Source of the DNA: Nonomuraea terrae
Lineage (GTDB): Bacteria; Actinomycetota; Actinomycetes; Streptosporangiales; Streptosporangiaceae
NCBI RefSeq assembly: GCF_004348995.1
Contig: NZ_SMKQ01000011.1
Coordinates: 24,206 to 88,205 of the forward strand
Direction: 5' to 3'
DNA: 64,000 bases
A program made the translations under genes and the position numbers. Position 1 is the first letter of the stretch; each line of letters starts with the position of its first letter. This document shows, one piece after another, positions 1 through 7,296 of this stretch. The notes beneath the pieces are model-generated. The model worked only from the letters and a program-made list of their open reading frames with translations, was not told the DNA's origin and made no database searches.

Positions 1-350
1 CCTCCCTCCGCGGCGACGGCCAGACCGGCCTCCCACACCCGCGGAAGACCGGGATCGGCGCCGAACCAGGACGGCAGCCGGCCCGCCGACCCCGGCACCC
101 GGACCGCGGCCACGCCGGCCGCGCGCAGCTGCTCGCCGTGGGTGCGCAGCAGCCGCTCGTCCAGCGGCTCACCGATCCCCGAGGTGCCCGGATGGCAGTG
201 GGCGTCGACGAGGCCCGGCAGGAGATAGCCGCCGTCGGCGACGGTCTCGGCGCCGGCGACCGGCGTGAACGTGATCCGGTCGCCGTCCACGTAGACCTCG
301 CCCGGCTCGCCGGCCGGCAGGATGATCCCTCTCAACCGCCACACCGGCAC
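1..350 (-). CDS. Amidohydrolase family protein, N-terminal part (cut by window edge)
   Basis: Only about 116 N-terminal residues are present; the gene runs off base 1. The reading starts at a GTG at 350, preceded seven bases upstream by a GGAAGGGG ribosome binding site. The translation shows a short N-terminal beta domain followed by PGLVDAHCHPG, the HxH metal-binding motif at the start of the catalytic barrel of imidazolonepropionase-like and other metal-dependent amidohydrolases. It lies 26 bases after the eboF-like stop, so it is probably the last gene of the ebo-type operon read so far. A hydrolytic role on a cyclic amide or ester is inferred from the fold only; the substrate cannot be told. 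Confidence 0.75.
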   Translation of the reverse strand, partial: MPVWRLRGIILPAGEPGEVYVDGDRITFTPVAGAETVADGGYLLPGLVDAHCHPGTSGIGEPLDERLLRTHGEQLRAAGVAAVRVPGSAGRLPSWFGADPGLPRVWEAGLAVAAEG

Positions 351-376
351 GCCGGCCCCTTCCGTCGCGCCCCAGC

Positions 377-1711
377 CTACGTCGCGCGCCGGCGCGCCAG
401 CCCGGCCAGCAGCTCCTTGACGTCGGTGGCCTCGTAGGCGTCCCCCTCGAACGGCCCGATGAGCACGGGGCCGTCCTCGGCGGCGTCGGGCAGCCGGCCG
501 TGGCTGCCCCGCACCGGCGCCGGGTCCAGCGGCACCACCGACATCGTGTAGCGGAACCCCAGGGTCTTCCTGGCCAGGGCCGCGGCCGCACGCAGCTTGA
601 CGAAGGGGTCACGCGGGTCCATGAACAGCTCGGCCGGGTCGTAGCCGGGCTTGCGGTGGATCTCCACGAGCCTGGCGAAGTCCGGGGCCCGGTCGTCCGA
701 CAGCCAGTAGTAGTAGGTGAACCAGGCGTCGGGCTCCGCCACCGCGACCAGCTCACCGGCGCGCTCGTGGTCGAGCCCGTACTTCGCCTTGCCCGCCTGG
801 TCGAGCACCTCGTCCACGCCGGGCAGCCCGGCGACGACGTCGCGGGCGCGGGCGAGGTCGGCCGGGTCGCGTACGTACACGTGGGCCACCTGGTGGTCGG
901 CCACGGCGAACGCCCGCGACGCCCACGGGTCGAGGTACTCCATCCCCTCCTGGGTGTAGACCTCCAGCAGTCCCGCACCGCGCAGCGCCCGGTTGACGTC
1001 GACCGGGCGGGACGCCGGCGTGATGCCGTACTCCGACAGCACCACCACCTCGGCGTCCTCGGCGAGCAGCGGCGCCAGCGCGGCGTCCACGGCGCGGGCG
1101 GCGGCGATCGCCTCGGAACCGTCGGGGCCGTACCGCTGCAGGTCGTAGTCGAGGTGCGGGACGTAGACCAGCATCAGGTCGGGCCGCTCACGCTCGAGGA
1201 TGCGGCGGGCCGCGCCGATGATCCATTCGGACGAGGCGATCCCCGCGGTCGGGCCCCAGTAGTTGAACAGCGGGAACGTGCCCAGCGCGGATTCGAGGTC
1301 GTCGTGGAGCGAGGGCGGCCTGGTGTAGCAGTCGGGCGACTTGCGGCCGTCGGCGTGGTAGATCGGGCGCGGGGTGACGAGCAGGTCGCTGGCCGCGCCC
1401 ATCGCGTACCACCAGCAGACGTTGGCGGTGCGCAGGCCCGGCACGGCGGTCCACAGCTGGTCGCCCTGGATGAGCGCGTTGTGCTGGCGCCACAGGAAGA
1501 CCTCGCCGAGGTCGCGGAAGTACCAGCCGTTGCCGACGATGCCGTGCTCGCGCGGCATCGCGCCGGTCAGCAGGGTGGCCTGCATCGAGCAGGTGACGGC
1601 CGGGAGCACGGGCCGCAGCGTGGCCGCCGCGCCCACCTTGGCCACGTTCGGCATGTGCGCCAGCAGGCGCGGGGTCAGCCCCACCACGTTGATCACGACG
1701 AGCGGTGCCAT
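377..1711 (-). CDS. eboF: EboF-like nucleotide pyrophosphatase/phosphodiesterase family protein
   Basis: A 444-residue alkaline-phosphatase-superfamily protein. The N-terminus carries the core strand INVVGLTPRLL and the motif LPAVTCSMQATLLTG, whose Thr40 aligns with the nucleophile of type I phosphodiesterases; HLDYDLQRYG and DHQVAHVY follow. Two metal sites look altered: the first Asp is Asn or Val, and the usual DHG motif reads SEYG. It may therefore bind rather than hydrolyse, or use metal differently. The ATG at 1711 shares one base with the eboE stop (TGATG), showing tight coupling. In cyanobacterial and pseudomonad ebo clusters a phosphodiesterase-family gene is the eboF member. Longer upstream starts in this frame lie inside eboE and are not real. 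Confidence 0.8.
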   Translation of the reverse strand: MAPLVVINVVGLTPRLLAHMPNVAKVGAAATLRPVLPAVTCSMQATLLTGAMPREHGIVGNGWYFRDLGEVFLWRQHNALIQGDQLWTAVPGLRTANVCWWYAMGAASDLLVTPRPIYHADGRKSPDCYTRPPSLHDDLESALGTFPLFNYWGPTAGIASSEWIIGAARRILERERPDLMLVYVPHLDYDLQRYGPDGSEAIAAARAVDAALAPLLAEDAEVVVLSEYGITPASRPVDVNRALRGAGLLEVYTQEGMEYLDPWASRAFAVADHQVAHVYVRDPADLARARDVVAGLPGVDEVLDQAGKAKYGLDHERAGELVAVAEPDAWFTYYYWLSDDRAPDFARLVEIHRKPGYDPAELFMDPRDPFVKLRAAAALARKTLGFRYTMSVVPLDPAPVRGSHGRLPDAAEDGPVLIGPFEGDAYEATDVKELLAGLARRRAT

Positions 1712-2823
1712 CACTGCTCCTTCAGTCCCAGCGAGGCCAGCCGGCCCCGCATCCAGTCGAGCTCGGCGGCGATGCCGGCGGCGAGGTCCGGCGGCGCGTC
1801 CGGGAGCACGGCCCAGGTGTAGGTCTCCACCTCGACGTGCCGGGTCAGCGGGGCGGCGCCGCCGAGGAGCGTGCGCAGCAGCCCGTCCAGGTACGGCGCG
1901 CTGGTCGTGAGCGGCGCGGGCGGGTCGGCGTGCAGCGGGACGTGGAAGTGCACCCGCCAGCTCTCGTCCGCGGGCAGGCCGCCGGCCAGCGCCTCTCCGA
2001 GGTCGTCGGTGAACCCGCCGGCGGAGCGCGTCTGGTGCAGGAACCTGGGCTCGTCGAACGCCGCGAGCGCCCGCTGCGCCCCTGGCGGGGCCTCCAGCGC
2101 GCACGACGCCTGGAGCTTGACGATCGGCAGCCCCGTACGGGCGCCGGCGCCCGGCTCCTCGAACCCGACGGCCATGTGGCAGGCGTCCAGGCACAGGCCC
2201 AGGTAGTCGTGGTCGACGTCGCCGAGCAGCGGACCGGCCTGGGGGGTCGTCTCGATGAGGCAGCCGGGCTCCGGCTCGAAGCCCAGCCGGATCACCTTGC
2301 CGGTCCTGGCGGTCAGCGCCCGCAGCCCCTGGGCGGCCGCGTCCACGTTGGCCATGACCGCCGCCGCCTTGTCCGCCGTCCAACCGGTACGCCAGGCGAG
2401 CGGGAGCGTCGAGATCGTGCCCTCGGTGACGTCGTCCGGCAGCAGCGCGGCCAGGATCTCGGCCAGCCCGAGCGTGTACCGCAGCCGCTCCGCCTCGGCC
2501 CAGTCGGGCTGGTACACGCGGTACTTCACGACCTCGTCGTGGAAGCCGCGGTACGGGAACCCGTTGAGGGTCACGACCTCCAGCCCGAGCGCGGTCAGCT
2601 GCTCGCGCAGCGCGGCCAGGTCGTCGCGCCGGGCGAGCAGCTCGGCCGCGGCCCGCTGGGGCAGCCAGAGGCCGACGCCGAGCCGGTCGGTGCCGAGCAG
2701 CGCCCTGACCCGCGCGGCGACGCCGGAGAGCTGGCGGCGGATGCCGGGCAGATCCTCCGCGGGGTGCACGTTGGTGCAGTAGGACAGGTGGACGGCCGAG
2801 CCGTCCGGATGCCGCAGCCGCAT
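1711..2823 (-). CDS. eboE: Metabolite traffic protein EboE (xylose-isomerase-like TIM barrel)
   Basis: A 370-residue protein whose start (LSYCTNVHPAEDL) and inner motifs (GFEPEPGCLIE, LGLCLDACHMAVGFE, VHFHVPLH) are characteristic of EboE, a TIM-barrel protein related to sugar isomerases. Glu and His residues expected to bind a divalent metal are visible in these motifs. The ebo operon is known to be needed for moving a scytonemin precursor to the periplasm in Nostoc and for metabolite production in Pseudomonas, but the enzymatic step of EboE is unknown. It starts two bases after the TatD stop and overlaps the eboF-like start. Confidence 0.88.
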   Translation of the reverse strand: MRLRHPDGSAVHLSYCTNVHPAEDLPGIRRQLSGVAARVRALLGTDRLGVGLWLPQRAAAELLARRDDLAALREQLTALGLEVVTLNGFPYRGFHDEVVKYRVYQPDWAEAERLRYTLGLAEILAALLPDDVTEGTISTLPLAWRTGWTADKAAAVMANVDAAAQGLRALTARTGKVIRLGFEPEPGCLIETTPQAGPLLGDVDHDYLGLCLDACHMAVGFEEPGAGARTGLPIVKLQASCALEAPPGAQRALAAFDEPRFLHQTRSAGGFTDDLGEALAGGLPADESWRVHFHVPLHADPPAPLTTSAPYLDGLLRTLLGGAAPLTRHVEVETYTWAVLPDAPPDLAAGIAAELDWMRGRLASLGLKEQ

Positions 2824-2825
2824 GG

Positions 2826-3671
2826 TCAGCCCCGCTTGATCGTGTTGCCGGCGTAGTCGGGACCCGCCTCGGCGCCCGCCTCCAGGCTGAGCCGCCCGCT
2901 CTGCCCGTAGAAGGCCACCGGGTTGCGCCAGAGCACCTGCTCCACGTCGTCCGCGCCGAAGCCGGCCGCCAGCATGGCGTCGGCGACCGCGCGCGTCTTC
3001 AGCGGATCGCTGCGGCCCCAGTCGGCGGCCGAGTTCACCAGCATCCTGGCGGTGCCGTACTGCCTGAGCACGGCCACCATCCGCTCCGGGTCCATCTTGG
3101 TGTCCGGGTAGATCGAGAACCCCATCCAGCAGCCGGAGTCCGCTACCAGGCCGACGGTCACCTCGTTGAGGTGGTCGACGAGCACCCGCTCGGGAGGCGT
3201 CCCCGAGGCCCGCACCACGTCGAGCGTGCGGCGGGTGCCGGCGGCCTTGTCCCGGTGCGGCGTGTGCACCAGGACGGGCAGGTCGTTCTCCCGGGCGAGG
3301 GTGAGCTGGGTCTCGAAGGCGTGCTCCTCCTCGGCCGTCATCGAGTCGTAGCCGACCTCGCCGACCGCGACCACGGAGTCCTTCAGCAGGTAGCGCGGCA
3401 ACTCGGCCAGCACGCCCGCGCAGCGCCGGTCGTTCGCCTCCTTCGGGTTGAGCGCGAGCGCGCAGTGGTGGCGGATGCCGTACTGCGCGGCGCGGTACGG
3501 CTCCCAGCCGAGCAGCGCGTCGAAGTAGTCGAGGAAGCTGCCCACGTTGGTGCGCGGCTGGCCCAGCCAGAAGGCTGGCTCCACCACGGCGCGTACTCCC
3601 GCGGCGTGCATGCGCTCGTAGTCGTCGGTGGTCCGGGAGGTCATGTGGATGTGCGGGTCGAAGATGCGCAT
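2826..3671 (-). CDS. eboB: TatD family metal-dependent hydrolase (EboB)
   Basis: A 281-residue TIM-barrel hydrolase. It opens with the HxH metal motif (H7, H9), then has Glu105 in VGEVGYD, His136 in VHTPHRDK and His167 in LVDHLNE, the ligands expected for a binuclear TatD-type site. TatD relatives are nucleases or esterases, but the ebo-cluster branch has no proven substrate. The start codon abuts the EboA stop with no spacing. Its position between EboA and EboE matches the eboB slot of ebo operons in other phyla. Confidence 0.85.
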   Translation of the reverse strand: MRIFDPHIHMTSRTTDDYERMHAAGVRAVVEPAFWLGQPRTNVGSFLDYFDALLGWEPYRAAQYGIRHHCALALNPKEANDRRCAGVLAELPRYLLKDSVVAVGEVGYDSMTAEEEHAFETQLTLARENDLPVLVHTPHRDKAAGTRRTLDVVRASGTPPERVLVDHLNEVTVGLVADSGCWMGFSIYPDTKMDPERMVAVLRQYGTARMLVNSAADWGRSDPLKTRAVADAMLAAGFGADDVEQVLWRNPVAFYGQSGRLSLEAGAEAGPDYAGNTIKRG

Positions 3672-4190
3672 TCAGATCCTCTCCATGACGTCATGCGGGA
3701 CGGGCCGGCCGGCCGCCCGCAGCTCCGCCGCGTAGTCCGACAACATGCGGGCGAGCTCGGCGTCGAACCGGCGCTCCAGGCCCGCGACCGAGGCCAGCGG
3801 GATCCCCATGAAGACGCACTTGAGCACGCCCTGGCGGAAGGAGTGGTCGTCCAGCCACGCCGAGCCGTAGGGGCCGAGGGCGGCGGCGACCAGCCGGGTG
3901 TCGTTGGTGCGCAGCGCGTCCTCCACCAGCCCCACCGCCTCCGGTCCCGCGTCGAGATCGGGCAGCGCGGACAGGATCGCCAGCCGTTCGCCGCTGTCGC
4001 CGCGTACGTACAGGTCGCTGATCACCGCGCTGATCACGGCGCTGTCGCCGCGCAGCGCCCGCAGCAGCGCGCCGCGGGCGTCGGGGCCGCCGCGCCGCTC
4101 GGCCTGCGGGAAGAGCAGGTGGATCGCCCGCGGGTCAGCCTCCACCCGCCGGACCGCCTGCGCCAGCCACTCGTGCTCCGCCTGACTCAT
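3672..4190 (-). CDS. eboA: EboA domain-containing protein
   Basis: A 172-residue, mostly helical protein without a signal peptide. The stretch with VRGDSGERLAILSALP, DALRTNDTRLVAAALGPYG and LDDHSFRQGVLKCVFMG resembles EboA, the defining but functionally unknown protein of ebo operons. Repeated helical hairpins suggest a HEAT-like scaffold (inference). Its 5' end overlaps the preceding epimerase gene by 56 bases, and its stop abuts the TatD start, so translation is probably coupled through the operon. Confidence 0.85.
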   Translation of the reverse strand: MSQAEHEWLAQAVRRVEADPRAIHLLFPQAERRGGPDARGALLRALRGDSAVISAVISDLYVRGDSGERLAILSALPDLDAGPEAVGLVEDALRTNDTRLVAAALGPYGSAWLDDHSFRQGVLKCVFMGIPLASVAGLERRFDAELARMLSDYAAELRAAGRPVPHDVMERI

Positions 4191-5001
4191 GTGCCCTCCT
4201 CAGGAAATCGATCGATCGGCGGGCGACCTGCGGGGCCGCGTGACCGTGCCGGGCCAGCTCGACCGCCACCAGGCCGGAGTAGCCGCGGAGCTCGGCGAGC
4301 ACGCGAGGGAAGTCGATCTCGCCCTCGCCGAACTCCAGGTGCTCGTGGACCCCGCGGCGCATGTCCTCGATCTGCACGTGCACGGTGTACGGCAGCGCCC
4401 GCCGCGCGCACGCGGCCACGTCGTCCCGCTCCACGCAGTGGGCGTGGCCGACGTCGAAGGTGAGACCGAAGCGCGGGTGGGCGCCGAGCAGCGCGCGCAG
4501 CCGCTCGAAGCCGTCCAGGTCCTGGACGAGCATCCCGGGCTCCGGCTCGAACCCCAGGGTGACGCCGGTCTGGTCCGCCTCGTCGAGGAGCCGTTCGCAC
4601 CGGCCGGCCAGGCGGGCGTAGGCCTCCTGCTCGGTCACGCCGTCCGGCCGGGCCCCGCTCCACAGGTGCACCACGGGGGCGCCCAGGTCGGCGGCGATCC
4701 GCATCGCCGTCGTGAGGAACGCGGAACGGCGCTCCGCGCCGTCGCTGATGAGAGTCGGATGGTGCTTGCGCCAGGGATCGAGGGTGTAGCGCCCGCCCGT
4801 CTCTACGACAGCGGACAGGCCCAGCCGGTCGAGCAGCCCGGCGATCCTGGACACCTCGGCGGCCAGACCGGGGGAGTACGGGTCCAGGTGCCCCCGGTCG
4901 AGCGTGATCGCCGCACCGGCGTAACCCAGCTCGGCCAGGACCTCGAGGGCCTCGGTGAGCCGGTGGTCGCCGAAGCCGTTGGTGCAGTAGGCCCACTTCA
5001 T
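4135..5001 (-). CDS. Sugar phosphate isomerase/epimerase family TIM-barrel protein
   Basis: A 288-residue protein starting MKWAYCTNGFGDHRL. It has the AP-endonuclease-2/xylose-isomerase barrel with metal-binding motifs TLGFEPEPGML, FGLTFDVGHAHCVE and VHVQIEDMRRG. It resembles EboE in fold and in the FEPEPG motif, so the operon carries two related barrels. Substrate unknown; a sugar or cyclitol phosphate is a guess from the neighbouring synthase. The ATG overlaps the UbiA stop by four bases (ATGA), and the 3' end overlaps eboA by 56 bases. A long open frame continues far upstream of this ATG, but that part is antisense or out of frame to real genes. Confidence 0.82.
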   Translation of the reverse strand: MKWAYCTNGFGDHRLTEALEVLAELGYAGAAITLDRGHLDPYSPGLAAEVSRIAGLLDRLGLSAVVETGGRYTLDPWRKHHPTLISDGAERRSAFLTTAMRIAADLGAPVVHLWSGARPDGVTEQEAYARLAGRCERLLDEADQTGVTLGFEPEPGMLVQDLDGFERLRALLGAHPRFGLTFDVGHAHCVERDDVAACARRALPYTVHVQIEDMRRGVHEHLEFGEGEIDFPRVLAELRGYSGLVAVELARHGHAAPQVARRSIDFLRRAHESGGARVAGAGGPAGGG

Positions 5002-5843
5002 GACGTCGCCATCCTTGACGAGAGCCACCGGCCCACGGGCAGCGAGCACAGCAGCGCGCCCGCCGCCGCGAACCGGCCGTTCCCCGCGACCGCCGCCGCC
5101 TGGAGCGGGATCAGCGCGAGGATGCTCAGGCGGACGGCTCGCCGTACGCTCTCGGGGTCGGGGCTGGCCCGTAACCCGGCCTGGACCGGCAGCGTCGAGG
5201 CGAGATACCCGGCGATGAGGACGCCCGCGCCCGCCCGGGCGGCGGCGTCGCCGCGCAGGCTGGAGGCGACCGCCAGGCCGGCCGCCGCCCCGCTGGCGGC
5301 CAGCGCGCGCCCGGCGGTCGCGGGCGACGCCCCCGTCACCTCGGCGCGGCCCAGGACACTGATCCCGTACGTGTGCGCGCCGACCGCCAGCGCCATCGGC
5401 ACGGCGGCTCGCGCCTGCGCGCCCGCGCCCATGAGCACGTCGAGGGCGCGGCAGGCCGCCATCGACGCCGGGCCCGCCGCCGTCCGCTTGAGGCCCAGGT
5501 CGTACGCCCACACCGCGCCGGCCAGCAGCCCGGCGGTGGTGAGGCCGCGGCGCCCGCCGGCGACGGCGGCGACGGCCAGGCCGGCCCCCGTGAGGGCGAC
5601 CGCGAGGCCGAGCGCGGTGCCCGGACGGATCCTGCCGGACGGGATCGGCCGCTCCGGCCGCTCGGCGGCGTCGGCCTCGCGGTCGGCCCAGTCGTTGAGC
5701 GCCATGCCCGACCAGTACATGAGCACCGACGCCAGGGCCAGTCCGGCGTTCGGGCACCGGCCCGCGGCGGCCGCTCCGGCCATGGTGTCGCCGGGCACCG
5801 ACAGCGCGGCCGGGGCCCGGACCAGCTCCAGCAGCGCCCTCAC
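4998..5843 (-). CDS. eboC: UbiA-family prenyltransferase (EboC, SCO3242-like)
   Basis: A 281-residue integral membrane protein with about eight hydrophobic helices. The first aspartate-rich motif is NDWADREAD at residues 50-58, followed by RPERPIPSGR. The second conserved region is AYDLGLKRTAAG. These are the prenyl-diphosphate/Mg binding parts of UbiA aromatic prenyltransferases. The GTG start at 5843 overlaps the synthase stop (GTGA). In the ebo context this is the eboC slot; it may attach an isoprenoid anchor to a cytoplasmic acceptor made by the neighbours, which is inference. Confidence 0.87.
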   Translation of the reverse strand: MRALLELVRAPAALSVPGDTMAGAAAAGRCPNAGLALASVLMYWSGMALNDWADREADAAERPERPIPSGRIRPGTALGLAVALTGAGLAVAAVAGGRRGLTTAGLLAGAVWAYDLGLKRTAAGPASMAACRALDVLMGAGAQARAAVPMALAVGAHTYGISVLGRAEVTGASPATAGRALAASGAAAGLAVASSLRGDAAARAGAGVLIAGYLASTLPVQAGLRASPDPESVRRAVRLSILALIPLQAAAVAGNGRFAAAGALLCSLPVGRWLSSRMATS

Positions 5844-6991
5844 GACAGCTCCTCGGCGAACGCGCGCAGCCGGGCGTACTGGGCGGCCAGCGCGTGCTCG
5901 CCGCCGCCCAGCGGGTTCTTGAAGAAGTAGCCGAGCTCGGGCAGCGGGCCGTGCCGTCCCTTCTCGTGCGCGCGGGCCACCAGCCGGGCCAGGTCCAGCA
6001 CGAGCGGGGCGGCCAGCGCCGAGTCGCAGCCCTGCCAGGTGAACTGCAGCGCCATCCGCACCCCGAGGAAGCCCTCGAAGGTGACGTGGTCCCAGGCGGT
6101 CTTCCACTCGCCGAGGTCGGCGACGAAGTCGATGTGCGTCTGCCCCTCGACGGGCTCGTCGAAGACGCCGGCGACGACCTGGTCCTTGGACAGCTGCTTG
6201 CTGGATCGGGCGGCCGGATCGGCGAGCGTGGCGCCGTCGCCCCCGCCGAGCAGGTTGAGCCCGGACCAGGAGCGCACGCGCAGCGCCCGGCTCGCGAACA
6301 TGGGCGCCAGCGCGCTCTTGACCAGCGTCTCGCCGGTCTTGCCGTCCCGCCCTGCGTACGGCACCTGCCGTAAGGCGGCCAGTTCGGCCAGCGCGGGCAG
6401 GGTGGGACCGGTGGACGGGGTGAACTCCACGTAGCCGCAGCCGGCCTGGAAGGCGGCGTAGGCGTACAGACTGCTCGGCGGCAGGACGTCGTCGCCGGCC
6501 GCGAGCCGCTCCTCCAGGTCGGCCAGCCGGGCGAACTCCGGGCGGTCGGCGGCGGGCGGCTCGGTGGAGGAGACGTTGACGACGACGACCCGGGCCAGGT
6601 GGTGGCGGGTGCGGAAGGCGGCGATGTCGTCACCCAGGCGGGCGGCGGCGGCCGCCTGGTCACGGTCGCCGGGCACGTCGCCGGGCACGTGGCCGGGGCG
6701 GATCTCGGCGTCGGCGGCGTCGAGGTCGGCGGCGATCAGGTCGGGCAGGTGAGGGGGGACGACTCCGGCTCTGCCGAGTTGCTCGGCGCGTTTGCGCAGA
6801 GGCGTCTCGGTGATGTCGTGACCGCCGAAGACGAGGCCGGCGAGCGGGACGAGCGTTGCGGGGAAGTTGGGGGATTCGGTCACGCATCCCTGGGGGGGTG
6901 CGAGTCCGGCTTTGATCGCGGCGGCGCCGGCGGTCGCGGTGGTCGCCACGGATCCGCGTGCGCCGATGAGCCACACACCGACCTTGTCCAT
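5840..6991 (-). CDS. Inositol-3-phosphate synthase family protein, first gene of the ebo-type operon
   Basis: A 383-residue NAD-binding protein. The Rossmann glycine motif is GVWLIGARGSVATT (G10, G13). Mid-protein GRDGKTGETLVKSALAP and SGLNLLGGGDG match the conserved active-site blocks of myo-inositol-1-phosphate synthases of the short prokaryotic type. Such enzymes isomerise glucose 6-phosphate to inositol phosphate by oxidation, aldol closure and reduction. A strong AGGAG ribosome binding site lies six bases before the ATG. In other ebo operons the sugar-cyclase position holds a dehydroquinate-synthase-like EboD; none is present here. It may make a cyclitol phosphate for this pathway rather than the housekeeping inositol. 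Confidence 0.83.
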   Translation of the reverse strand: MDKVGVWLIGARGSVATTATAGAAAIKAGLAPPQGCVTESPNFPATLVPLAGLVFGGHDITETPLRKRAEQLGRAGVVPPHLPDLIAADLDAADAEIRPGHVPGDVPGDRDQAAAAARLGDDIAAFRTRHHLARVVVVNVSSTEPPAADRPEFARLADLEERLAAGDDVLPPSSLYAYAAFQAGCGYVEFTPSTGPTLPALAELAALRQVPYAGRDGKTGETLVKSALAPMFASRALRVRSWSGLNLLGGGDGATLADPAARSSKQLSKDQVVAGVFDEPVEGQTHIDFVADLGEWKTAWDHVTFEGFLGVRMALQFTWQGCDSALAAPLVLDLARLVARAHEKGRHGPLPELGYFFKNPLGGGEHALAAQYARLRAFAEELS

Positions 6992-7021
6992 GGAAGCTCC
7001 TGTGTGTCGGGCTTCATGCCA

Positions 7022-7043
7022 TATGCGAGGTGCATACGGTATG
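7022..7043. promoter_or_regulatory. Nested inverted repeats upstream of the ebo-type operon
   Basis: Two overlapping dyads lie 31-52 bases upstream of the synthase start: TATGC-N5-GCATA (7022-7036) and CATAC-N-GTATG (7033-7043). Placement near the expected promoter suggests a repressor site. No regulator gene for it is next to it. The rest of the 305-base gap 6992-7296 holds the glycosylhydrolase promoter sites listed separately. Confidence 0.4.
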
Positions 7044-7186
7044 TCAGTTAAGAGCGACTTTTACCGATGGTCAAGCAGAAGTTGATCGAGGTTCGTCCTA
7101 TCGCCCGCGCCTTAGGACCGCCGCCGCCTGAACTGCCGCTCGCTCCGGCGTATTTCCGGCGCCGGCACGAGCGGACGTCTCACCGA

Positions 7187-7202
7187 AGTGGTCCGGACCA
7201 CT
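7187..7202. promoter_or_regulatory. DasR-like (HutC-GntR) operator, perfect palindrome
   Basis: AGTGGTCCGGACCACT is a perfect 16-base palindrome matching the DasR-responsive element ACTGGTCTAGACCACT at 13 of 16 positions. It lies 95 bases before the first glycosylhydrolase start. Near-copies occur at 7241, 20783 and 20859, and a HutC-type GntR gene (16965-17681) is encoded in the same locus, so that regulator is the likely binder. Confidence 0.72.
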
Positions 7203-7240
7203 ATCGTCAAGTGGGCTTTATCCTGGGATATCGCCTCTTT

Positions 7241-7256
7241 ACTTGTACGGACCACT
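7241..7256. promoter_or_regulatory. Second GntR operator-like site, imperfect
   Basis: ACTTGTACGGACCACT has one intact half-site, GGACCACT, and a degenerate other half. It lies 54 bases (centre to centre) after the perfect site and 41 bases before the GTG start, a good position for repressing transcription. Confidence 0.55.
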
Positions 7257-7296
7257 ACGCCAGACTCCTGACACCATTCGCTGATCAGGAGGATTC

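Noticed and set aside
169..978. Arg/Pro/Thr-rich 269-residue frame on the minus strand
   Set aside because: It is out of frame with the eboF-like gene, which carries clear motifs; composition is typical of GC-rich shadow frames.
5002..6663. N-terminal extension of the epimerase frame to 842 residues
   Set aside because: The extension lies over the UbiA and synthase genes in another frame and is low-complexity; the ATG at 5001 with ATGA overlap is preferred.
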